Source: an uncultured Rikenella sp.
GTDB lineage: Bacteria; Bacteroidota; Bacteroidia; Bacteroidales; Rikenellaceae
Assembly (NCBI GenBank): GCA_910577885.1
Contig: CAJTNK010000064.1
Coordinates: forward strand, 1-10,732
Length of the DNA stretch: 10,732 nt
Direction: 5' to 3'
Below the pieces are notes generated by a model. It was not told the DNA's origin. It did not search any database and was given only the letters and a program-made list of their open reading frames with translations. A program made the translations under genes and the position numbers. Below are positions 1 through 6,304 of this stretch, one piece after another; the stretch's first letter is position 1, and every line of letters begins with the position of its first letter.

Positions 1-60
1 CAAAAGTTTTTGGTGCCGCTTTTTTCAAAAAGCGGCAGTCCCGGCACGTAGCCAATGACT
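1..60. repeat. Partial copy of intergenic palindromic repeat (cut by window edge)
   Basis: A perfect 10-bp stem, GCCGCTTTTT at 15-24 and AAAAAGCGGC at 27-36, encloses a 2-nt TC loop. The flanks (AAAAGTTTTTGG before; CAGTCCC, then CGTAGCCAA after) match the same positions in both arms of the large palindrome at 7273-7701, so I read this as one arm of a related element whose remainder lies left of the window. No T-run follows on either strand, so it does not look like a terminator. No known gene or promoter is visible here. Confidence 0.6.
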
Positions 61-98
61 GATTACAATTAAAAGTACCAAAATAATTGATAAATAGG

Positions 99-569
99 AT
101 GTTGAAAGCAGGAGACAAAGCGCCGGAGTTTACGGCCGAGGATCAGGCGGGGAATCGTGTGTCGTTGTCCGCCGTGTTGGGCGAAGGGAAGCGGGTCATA
201 CTTTATTTTTATCCGAAGGACAATACGTCGGGGTGTACGGCCGAGGCGTGTTCGCTCAGGGATGGGTATGGAGAGCTGTTGGCCAAAGGGTTTACGGTGG
301 TGGGAGTGAGTCCGGATGGGGCGGGAACGCACAGACGGTTTATCGAGAAACACCAATTGCCGTTTCGGTTGTTGGTGGATGCCGACCATGCGATTGCCGA
401 GGCTTATGGGACGTGGGGCGAAAAGAAATTCATGGGGCGGACTTATATGGGGATGTTGCGGACCACGTTTGTGATCGGGACGGATGGTGTGATAGAGAAG
501 GTGTTCGAGAAGGTCGAGACCAAACGGCACTTTGAACAGATCGTGGAGTGGGACGAGGCGAGGGATTAA
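99..569 (+). CDS. bcp: Thiol peroxidase of the Bcp/PrxQ peroxiredoxin family
   Basis: A cytoplasmic peroxiredoxin that reduces hydrogen and organic peroxides using thioredoxin-type reductants. The 156-residue length is normal for Bcp. The thioredoxin-fold entry ILYFYPKDNTSGCT carries the peroxidatic Cys46 (with Thr43), and Cys51 in the ACSLRD motif sits five residues later at the resolving-Cys position of the atypical 2-Cys Bcp subgroup. Arg121 in MLRTTFVI is the conserved active-site arginine. I chose ATG 99, giving the typical MLKAGDKAPEF start; an in-frame TTG at 87 directly follows a stop codon (84-86) and would add only four residues. The gene ends 48 bp before recA with no terminator between, so the two are probably co-transcribed; a stress-induced operon holding both genes has been reported in Bacteroides fragilis. 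Confidence 0.95.
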   Translation: MLKAGDKAPEFTAEDQAGNRVSLSAVLGEGKRVILYFYPKDNTSGCTAEACSLRDGYGELLAKGFTVVGVSPDGAGTHRRFIEKHQLPFRLLVDADHAIAEAYGTWGEKKFMGRTYMGMLRTTFVIGTDGVIEKVFEKVETKRHFEQIVEWDEARD

Positions 570-617
570 TGATAATAGAAGATGTTAAGTAATTCATACA
601 CAACAAGAAACTAACTG

Positions 618-1754
618 ATGGCAGAAGAAAAAGAAAAGTCTTCGGCGACTGCGAAAGCGGCTGCAGGGGAGAAAGCGGCGGCCAAAGCGGCAGCCGGGGC
701 GGAAAAGGGAAAGGCAACGGGTACGGACAAAGCCGCCGCCGGGAAGAAAAAACCGGAGATCCCGGCCGAGAAGCTCAAGGTGCTTCAGGCGGCGATGGAC
801 AAACTCGAAAAGGATTTCGGGAAAGGGTCTATTATGCGGATGAGCGACCATGTGGCGGTGGATGTGCCGGTGATTTCGTCGGGGTCGATCGGGTTGGACC
901 ATGCTTTGGGGATCGGCGGGTATCCGCGGGGGCGGATTGTGGAGATCTACGGGCCGGAGTCTTCGGGGAAGACTACGCTGGCCATTCATGCCATTGCCGA
1001 AGCGCAGAAAAATGGCGGTATTGCGGCTTTTATCGATGCCGAACATGCTTTCGACCGGTTTTATGCCGAGAAACTGGGCGTCGATGTCGATAACCTGCTG
1101 ATTTCGCAGCCGGACAACGGGGAGCAGGCGTTGGAGATTGCCGACCACTTGATTCGGTCGAGCGCCATCGATATTGTGGTGATCGACTCGGTGGCTGCTT
1201 TGACGCCCAAGGCCGAAATCGAAGGGGAAATGGGGGATGCACGTGTGGGGTTGCAGGCGCGGCTGATGTCGCAGGCGCTGCGGAAACTCACGGCGAGCAT
1301 TAGTAAGACCAATACGTTGTGCGTCTTTATCAACCAGTTGCGCGAGAAAATCGGTGTGATGTTCGGTAATCCCGAGACCACGACAGGGGGGAATGCCTTG
1401 AAGTTCTACTCCTCGATCCGGGTCGATGTCCGCAAGGGGGCGGCGGTCAAGGACGGAGAGGAGGCGACGGGGAATAGAACCAAGGTGAAGATTGTCAAGA
1501 ATAAGATGGCGCCGCCGTTCAGACGCGCGGAATTCGACATCGTTTTCGGCGAAGGGATCTCGAAAATAGGCGAAATTATCGACTGGGGCGTCGAGTTCAA
1601 TATCATCAAGAAGAGCGGTTCGTGGTTCTCGTACGGCGACCGGAAGCTGGCCCAGGGGAGGGATGCGGTGAAAAACCTCCTGTTGCAGGATGCGGAGCTG
1701 GCCCAGGAGCTGGAGGCCAAGGTGCGCGAAGCGTTGGCGACGGCGAACGAGTAA
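618..1754 (+). CDS. recA: RecA recombinase with long Ala/Lys/Glu-rich N-terminal extension
   Basis: An ATP-dependent strand-exchange protein for homologous recombination and co-protease for DNA-damage regulators. The core is canonical: FGKGSIM near residue 67, Walker A GPESSGKT at 112-119, Walker B strand IDIVVIDSVAAL near 185-195, FINQLREKIG, and the DNA-binding L2 loop GNPETTTGGNALKFY. Against E. coli RecA the Walker A lies 46 residues later, which measures an N-terminal extension (residues 1 to about 48) of low complexity with three KAAAG-type repeats and many Lys and Glu. A stop codon at 612-614 lies in frame just upstream, so ATG 618 is the first possible start. The C-terminal acidic tail is short: the total is 378 aa, but the core without the extension is about 332. 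The gene follows bcp and ends at a strong terminator. Confidence 0.97.
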   Translation: MAEEKEKSSATAKAAAGEKAAAKAAAGAEKGKATGTDKAAAGKKKPEIPAEKLKVLQAAMDKLEKDFGKGSIMRMSDHVAVDVPVISSGSIGLDHALGIGGYPRGRIVEIYGPESSGKTTLAIHAIAEAQKNGGIAAFIDAEHAFDRFYAEKLGVDVDNLLISQPDNGEQALEIADHLIRSSAIDIVVIDSVAALTPKAEIEGEMGDARVGLQARLMSQALRKLTASISKTNTLCVFINQLREKIGVMFGNPETTTGGNALKFYSSIRVDVRKGAAVKDGEEATGNRTKVKIVKNKMAPPFRRAEFDIVFGEGISKIGEIIDWGVEFNIIKKSGSWFSYGDRKLAQGRDAVKNLLLQDAELAQELEAKVREALATANE

Positions 1755-1775
1755 TATTTTTCGGTGCGGTATTCG

Positions 1776-1839
1776 GAGGGGGGCGCGCTTGTGAACGTTT
1801 GTAAAAACGGACAAGCGCGCCCCCTCTTGCTCTTTTTTT
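1776..1839 (+). terminator. Rho-independent terminator after recA
   Basis: The arms 1776-1792 and 1811-1826 pair through GGGGGCGCGCTTGT and its complement (14 continuous bp, with one extra G bulged on the left arm and GA/TC closing below). An inner CGTTT/AAACG helix at 1796-1800 and 1805-1809 extends the hairpin. A run of seven T residues follows at 1833-1839. It closes the bcp-recA unit and separates it from rel. Confidence 0.9.
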
Positions 1840-1901
1840 GAGGGAAGGGAACGAAATATTGCCGAAAAAATTGTATCTTGGTTTCGGAAAATTGTGGAAT
1901 T

Positions 1902-4220
1902 ATGGCAGATTCTCACCCAGTATACGACGATGCGAATCGGGCTGCGGCGGTCGAAAACCGCGAGGCGGACGATGAATTGATGGTGCAGCGGCAGTTCGAC
2001 GAACTGATCGAGCGGTGTGCGTCGATTTGTAAGACCGAACAGGATTACGAACGGATCCGGAAAGCTTTTTACTTCGCCAACGAGGCTCATCGGGGGGTGA
2101 AGCGGCACTCCGGAGAACCGTATATTACCCATCCGCTGGCGGTGGCTCGGATCGTGGTGGTCGAGATCGGCCTCGGGGTCAAGTCGGTGATGGCTGCTCT
2201 GTTGCACGATGTGGTCGAGGACACGGACTATACGGTCGAGGACATCGCCCATCGGTTCGGGAGGGAGGTGGCCACGCTGGTCGACGGACTTACGAAGCTG
2301 GAGGGGGCTTTTGCGCAGGATATCTCCAAGCAGGCCGAGAATTTCAAGAAAATGCTCCTCACCTTGTCGGACGACGTGCGGGTGTGTCTGGTCAAGATCG
2401 CCGACCGGCTCCACAATATGCGGACCTTGGGGTCGATGGCCAAACACAAGCAGATGAAAATCGCTTCCGAGACCATTTACCTCTTTGCGCCGTTGGCCCA
2501 TCGGCTCGGGTTGTATGCCATCAAGACCGAGTTCGAGAACCTGAGCCTCAAGTATCGCTTTCCGGACGAATACAACCAGATCAAACAAAAACTGGAGGAT
2601 ACCGAGCCGCAGCGGTTGCAGTTCATCGAGAAGTTCAACCCGCCGATCATCGAAAAACTCAAGGAAAACAACATCGAATTCGAGATCTCGGGGCGCGTGA
2701 AGTCCGTCTATTCGATCTGGAAGAAGATGAAACGCAAGCAGGTCTCGTTCGAGGAGATCTACGACCTGTTCGCCATCCGGATCGTTTTCAAACCCTCGCC
2801 GTTGATTCCGGAAAAGTCCCAGTGTTGGTACGTGTATTCCTTGGTGTCGGAGATTTACAAGTCGAAGACGGACCGGATTCGGGACTGGGTCAACGTGCCG
2901 AAGGCCAATGGCTACGAGGCGTTGCACTGTACGGTGATGGGGCCCGAGGGGATTTGGGCCGAAGTGCAGATCCGCTCGGAGCGGATGGACGAGATTGCCG
3001 AACGGGGATTTGCGGCTCACTGGAAGTACAAACTCGACGGTACGGCGGGCGATAATGCCGAGGAGGTGAAGAACGACAAGGAGTTGGACCGCTGGTTGGC
3101 CCAGCTTAGAGAGGCGCTCAACAATCCGTCGGAGGATGCGGTGGAGTTTATGGACAACTTCAAACTCAACTTGCAGGTCTCTGAGATTGTGGTCTTTACG
3201 CCGAGCGGTGAGTCGAAGACCATGCCCAAAGGGGCGACGGTGTTGGACTTTGCCTATGAAATTCACTCGAAGATCGGGAATCGGGCGATCGGGGCGAAGG
3301 TCAATTACAAGATTACGCCGTTGTATGCCGAAATCCACACCGGCGACCAAATCGAAATTCTGACCTCGCAAAATGCTCGACCTCAGGTCGAATGGCTCGA
3401 ACACATTACGACGGCCAAGGCCAGAACGCACATCAAACAGTTCATCAAGCGCGAGAGCGAAAACAATATCAAAAAGGGGCAGGAGTTGTTCGAGGCCGAG
3501 ATGAAACGTCTCGGGGTGCCGTTGCAGGCGCGGGTGTTTCGGAAGGTGCTGCCGGCTTACCATTCGTCGGGGAAGGACGAATTTTACAGCAAGCTCGGGG
3601 CCGGGATTATCCGGCTCGACGGGTTGGACAAGATCCTGAAACAGAATGCGGCCAGTAAGTTGATTAAATACTGGACGTTACAGATTCCCAATCCGTTCAA
3701 GTTCCTCGGCGGAGGGAGCTCGGACGAGGAGCAAGCCCGGACGCAGCAGGAAAACGATCCGGCGGCGGCTGCAACGGCGGCGGAGGGAGAGACGAGGTAT
3801 GTCATGGCGGAGTGTTGCAATCCGATCCCGGGGGACGAGGTCGTGGGCTTCAAAACGGAGGACGGAAGGGTGGAGGTGCACAAAAAAAATTGCCACCAGG
3901 CGGTGAAACTCTCGGCGCAGCATGGCGAGAGGATCGTACCGGCCAAGTGGTCGAGCGAAAAGGTGATGTCTTACCTGGCGGTGATCCAGGTCCGGGGGAT
4001 CGACCGGGTGGGGATTCTCTACGACCTGGCGCGGATTATCAGCGGCGAGTTGAATGTCAATATCCGTGAGCTGCATATTCACAGCCACGACGGAATTTTC
4101 GAAGGGACGATCAGTCTTTACGTCCGAAGTAGCGAGGATCTGAAGGTGATTATGGGAAAACTGCTGGGGGTGAAGGGGGTCGAGAAGGTGAATCGGACAG
4201 AGGCGTCGATGGTGGACTGA
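1902..4220 (+). CDS. rel: Bifunctional (p)ppGpp synthetase/hydrolase, Rel/SpoT family
   Basis: This enzyme makes and degrades the stringent-response alarmone (p)ppGpp in the cytoplasm. The 772 residues show the full long-RSH layout. The HD hydrolase domain (about 50-200) has all metal ligands: His77 (THP), His102-Asp103 (LLHDVVEDT) and Asp168 (IADRLHNMRT). The synthetase domain (about 240-376) has GRVKS at 264-268, Asp288, the 325-328 motif RIRD, PKANGYEALH, and Glu354 in AEVQIR. The TGS domain begins near 428, the conserved-cysteine domain has Cys638-Cys639, His660 and Cys664, and an ACT domain spans 691-772. RIRD fits the basic RxKD signature of bifunctional Mn-type enzymes rather than the acidic ExDD of RelA. 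ATG 1902 gives MADSHP; an in-frame TTG at 1878 is possible but less likely. The small protein and HIT genes follow on the same strand. Confidence 0.95.
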   Translation: MADSHPVYDDANRAAAVENREADDELMVQRQFDELIERCASICKTEQDYERIRKAFYFANEAHRGVKRHSGEPYITHPLAVARIVVVEIGLGVKSVMAALLHDVVEDTDYTVEDIAHRFGREVATLVDGLTKLEGAFAQDISKQAENFKKMLLTLSDDVRVCLVKIADRLHNMRTLGSMAKHKQMKIASETIYLFAPLAHRLGLYAIKTEFENLSLKYRFPDEYNQIKQKLEDTEPQRLQFIEKFNPPIIEKLKENNIEFEISGRVKSVYSIWKKMKRKQVSFEEIYDLFAIRIVFKPSPLIPEKSQCWYVYSLVSEIYKSKTDRIRDWVNVPKANGYEALHCTVMGPEGIWAEVQIRSERMDEIAERGFAAHWKYKLDGTAGDNAEEVKNDKELDRWLAQLREALNNPSEDAVEFMDNFKLNLQVSEIVVFTPSGESKTMPKGATVLDFAYEIHSKIGNRAIGAKVNYKITPLYAEIHTGDQIEILTSQNARPQVEWLEHITTAKARTHIKQFIKRESENNIKKGQELFEAEMKRLGVPLQARVFRKVLPAYHSSGKDEFYSKLGAGIIRLDGLDKILKQNAASKLIKYWTLQIPNPFKFLGGGSSDEEQARTQQENDPAAAATAAEGETRYVMAECCNPIPGDEVVGFKTEDGRVEVHKKNCHQAVKLSAQHGERIVPAKWSSEKVMSYLAVIQVRGIDRVGILYDLARIISGELNVNIRELHIHSHDGIFEGTISLYVRSSEDLKVIMGKLLGVKGVEKVNRTEASMVD

Positions 4221-4276
4221 CGGGGGGATGTACAATAATGGAGCGGGGGAGATTGTTTGACTAAAAAATAGGTCGG

Positions 4277-4741
4277 ATGGATGGTTTTGATATAATCCGG
4301 TTTGTGCTTGTGGTGTTGGGGATTGTGGTGAGTGCTTCGTGGGGCGCTTTGGGGAAAAGCAAACGCAGGAAAAACGGACGAAAACAACAGACGCAGAGGC
4401 AGTTGCAAAAACCGCAGCCACGGCCACGGGCTGTTGCAACGGATAGGCGACCGCAGCCGCAGCAACGGCAATCGGAGCCGGCGATGGCTTATTCGACGGC
4501 CGAGGTCGTCGAAGAGCGGTCGACTACTGCGACGGCTGCCACAGCTATGGTGCACGGTGAGGGACGGAATTGGAATGCAGCGGCGTTGTTGGCGGCGTCG
4601 AAGTTGCAGGCGGCGGAGGAGGGGCGGATACAGCCTGAGGCGGTGATGGAGGAGCCGGTGGAGAGTCGGCGGGGGACGATGGATCTGAAGGCGATGATAA
4701 TTTACAGCGAGTTGCTCAGGCCGAAGTACGAGGAGTATTGA
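4277..4741 (+). CDS. Small membrane-anchored hypothetical protein
   Basis: This 154-residue protein has no assigned function. Residues 6-25 form one hydrophobic segment (IIRFVLVVLG onward) followed at once by a basic patch (KSKRRKNGRK), which predicts an N-terminal anchor with the C-terminal side in the cytoplasm. Residues 33-70 are rich in Gln, Arg and Pro and look disordered; the middle is Ala-rich. The last 20 residues are more ordered and contain LKAMIIYSELL followed by a Lys-Tyr pair. I recall similar C-terminal endings on short uncharacterised Bacteroidota proteins, which supports a real gene, but this is memory and not a search. An in-frame stop at 4262-4264 fixes ATG 4277 as the likely start. 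It sits 56 bp after rel and 80 bp before the HIT gene, plausibly in one transcript. Confidence 0.7.
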   Translation: MDGFDIIRFVLVVLGIVVSASWGALGKSKRRKNGRKQQTQRQLQKPQPRPRAVATDRRPQPQQRQSEPAMAYSTAEVVEERSTTATAATAMVHGEGRNWNAAALLAASKLQAAEEGRIQPEAVMEEPVESRRGTMDLKAMIIYSELLRPKYEEY

Positions 4742-4821
4742 GATTTTTTTGGGCGGTTGTGGCGTGGGGTTATTTGATGGAAAAGAAGTTTTAATTTAAC
4801 ATAATTAAATTGTCGAGAATC

Positions 4822-5214
4822 ATGGCTTCGATTTTTACGAAGATCATCAGCGGGGAGATCCCCAGTTACAAGATTGCTGAGAATGAAAAGTTTTACGCTT
4901 TTCTGGATATCAATCCGTTGGCCGAGGGGCATACGCTGGTGGTGCCGAAACGGGAGGTCGATTACCTGTTCGATTTGGAGGATGGGGAGTTGGCCGATGT
5001 GATGGTTTTCGCCAAACGGGTGGCGGCGGCGATTCGGGAGGCGATTCCGTGCCAGCGGATCGGTGTGGCGGTGATCGGTCTCGATGTGCCGCATGCGCAT
5101 ATTCACTTGGTGCCGATCAACAAGGGATCGGATTTGGACTTCGGGCGACCGAAACTCAAACTCTCGCCGGAAGAGTTCCGCGCGATTCAAGATAAGATCG
5201 CAGGACGGTTGTAG
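4822..5214 (+). CDS. HIT-family (histidine triad) nucleotide hydrolase, HinT-like
   Basis: A small cytoplasmic hydrolase or transferase of the HinT branch, whose members cleave nucleoside phosphoramidates and acyl-adenylates; the physiological substrate is not predictable here. The 130 residues begin with the family opening ASIFTKIISGEIPSYKI, followed by FLDINPLAEGHTLVVPKRE. The histidine triad is PHAHIHLVP, with His91, His93 and His95, where the middle His is the nucleophile. Asp89, two residues before the triad, also fits. ATG 4822 gives the standard MASIF start; a TTG at 4810 would add four residues and is unlikely. It is the last gene before the 5238-5268 terminator, downstream of rel and the small membrane protein. 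Confidence 0.92.
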   Translation: MASIFTKIISGEIPSYKIAENEKFYAFLDINPLAEGHTLVVPKREVDYLFDLEDGELADVMVFAKRVAAAIREAIPCQRIGVAVIGLDVPHAHIHLVPINKGSDLDFGRPKLKLSPEEFRAIQDKIAGRL

Positions 5215-5237
5215 ATTTTTTTCGAGCATTTGTCTCG

Positions 5238-5268
5238 GGGACCTCTTTTGGGAGGTCCCTTCTTTTTT
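5238..5268 (+). terminator. Rho-independent terminator after the HIT gene
   Basis: GGGACCTC (5238-5245) pairs with GAGGTCCC (5252-5259) across a 6-nt loop. The T-rich tail TTCTTTTTT follows at 5260-5268. It lies 24 bp past the HIT stop codon. Confidence 0.9.
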
Positions 5269-5286
5269 ACTAAATATTTGCCGTCA

Positions 5287-5379
5287 AAAATAGATTCGGT
5301 TTTTAGCTCTTAACGGAGGGAGTCTTTTTGAGATCGAGCGGACTCATCCAGGCTTGTGCCTGGATGAGTCCGCTTTTTT
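5287..5379 (+). ncRNA. Possible small RNA ending at an orphan terminator
   Basis: The strong terminator at 5338-5379 has no gene between it and the preceding terminator, 70 bp upstream. A candidate Bacteroidota promoter sits in between: TTTG at 5247-5250, 22 nt, then AATATTTG at 5273-5280 (one mismatch to TAnnTTTG). Transcription from it would give an RNA of roughly 90 nt. The start is a guess and the whole could instead be a back-up terminator for the HIT unit. Confidence 0.25.
5338..5379 (+). terminator. Very strong orphan Rho-independent terminator
   Basis: A perfect 16-bp stem (5338-5353 with 5358-5373; GCGGACTCATCCAGGC on the left arm) has a 4-nt TTGT loop and six T residues at 5374-5379. 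The orientation is + only, since no T-run follows the other side. No coding region lies immediately upstream. Confidence 0.88.
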
Positions 5380-5716
5380 GTACCCCATTTTACGACCCCG
5401 CTTCCAGAAGTAGGGGTTACACATGTGATTTTATGAGTTGTAATGCTTGATTTTTAATCCAATATAACATAAACAAGCGTTATAGTAAAAATCTAATTAT
5501 TAATCGATTAGATCATTTTATCTAAGGTTTTTAGTTTTGTGTAACTTCGTTATATCGTATCAAAATGAGGAAAACAATTAATAAAAGCATAGTTTTTATT
5601 ATGTAATTACATCGTAATCAACGATATATGATTTTCATATGCCGAATCAGTTTATATTTATTGGGATAGTGTTTCTAACTGATTGAGTGGGGGAGTTTAG
5701 CGATTGTATGTAGATA
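5380..5716. other. A+T-rich intergenic region with inverted repeats
   Basis: No gene is supported here. Two counted 60-base blocks (5461-5520 and 5581-5640) are 18% and 20% G+C, against 62% for a block inside ribBA (9241-9300). Structures seen: ATCTAAT at 5491-5497 inverted as ATTAGAT at 5507-5513, with a further ATCTAA at 5520-5525; an 8-bp stem TAATAAAA/TTTTATTA at 5579-5586 and 5594-5601; and AATCAGTT at 5645-5652 inverted as AACTGATT at 5677-5684. They precede the promoter of the HTH gene and may be control sites. In such A+T-rich DNA some short palindromes are expected by chance. Confidence 0.5.
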
Positions 5717-5747
5717 CTTGTGGATTCGTCCGGATAGTTTATCTTTG
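5717..5747 (+). promoter_or_regulatory. Bacteroidota-type promoter of the HTH regulator gene
   Basis: The -7 element TATCTTTG at 5740-5747 matches the TAnnTTTG consensus exactly. CTTG at 5717-5720, 19 nt upstream, matches three of four bases of the -33 element TTTG. The predicted transcript starts near 5754, about 14 nt before ATG 5768, which also argues against the in-frame GTG at 5747 as a start codon. Confidence 0.75.
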
Positions 5748-5767
5748 TGATACTAAACATTACAAAA

Positions 5768-6304
5768 ATGAAGGATCGCTTAGCTGAATTCCTGAAAGCA
5801 GAAAGGCTTACAGCTGTAAAATTCGCCGAAATCATGGAGGTGCAACCCTCGAGCATATCGCACCTATTATCAGGTCGAAATAAGCCCAACTTTGAGTTCA
5901 TATCGCGGATTCTACTACGTTTTCCGAATCTCAACCCGAATTGGATCATTAACGGACAAGGTGAAATTTACAAAAGTAACACCAAGAAAAGCACCGAGGA
6001 GAATACGAATGTAAAGCACGATAAAGTTACAACGGTAAATAACGTGGCGGCGAGTCAAACGAACCAGGGAAGCGCGTTTTTAGAACCTGTTCCCGGGGGA
6101 GATTTATTTAATCAACCGGCTGAAAGTCCTGATATAGCTGCCCCAGTCGGCAGCGTTACAAATGTAATTATCCAAAATGAGCAACTGGAGCTTAAAAAGG
6201 GCTTGACAGACCCCAAAGAGGAGCTTCCGGAGAAGAAAGAGAAAAAAATTGCTCGTGTCATCGTGTTTTTCACGGACGGATCTTTTGACGAGTATCATAA
6301 TTGA
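5768..6304 (+). CDS. XRE-family helix-turn-helix regulator with conserved C-terminal tail
   Basis: A 178-residue probable DNA-binding repressor. Residues 1-68 form a Cro/CI-type domain: the HTH spans about 15-36 (KFAEIMEVQPSSISHLLSG), then GRNKPNFEFI and a run FPNLNPNWIINGQGEI typical of Bacteroidota HTH proteins found in many accessory and core loci. Residues about 70-155 are polar, low-complexity and probably flexible. The last 20 residues (KKIARVIVFFTDGSF onward) resemble the short C-terminal tail I associate with this family. The start is ATG 5768, supported by the promoter whose -7 element overlaps the alternative GTG. Base composition is lower than in the flanking operons (38% G+C in 5941-6000), which hints at a different origin. 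Autoregulation through upstream palindromes is plausible. The target genes are unknown and no adjacent partner gene is obvious. Confidence 0.85.
   Translation: MKDRLAEFLKAERLTAVKFAEIMEVQPSSISHLLSGRNKPNFEFISRILLRFPNLNPNWIINGQGEIYKSNTKKSTEENTNVKHDKVTTVNNVAASQTNQGSAFLEPVPGGDLFNQPAESPDIAAPVGSVTNVIIQNEQLELKKGLTDPKEELPEKKEKKIARVIVFFTDGSFDEYHN

Noticed and set aside
15..36. Hairpin as a terminator of an upstream gene
   Set aside because: No T-run follows on either strand, and the flanks match the palindromic repeat, which explains it better.
594..3563. A 989-codon open frame on the minus strand across recA and rel
   Set aside because: It is antisense to two genes with full family motifs. Its translation is Arg/His/Leu/Pro-rich with no domain, typical of a shadow frame in G+C-rich coding DNA.
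5565..5606. A 13-codon mini-frame (MRKTINKSIVFIM) in the A+T-rich region
   Set aside because: Too short, no promoter at proper distance and in very A+T-rich DNA where such frames are common.
5808..5819. Perfect palindrome TTACAGCTGTAA inside the HTH gene as an operator
   Set aside because: A 12-bp palindrome is expected a few times per 10 kb by chance, and it lies within coding sequence.
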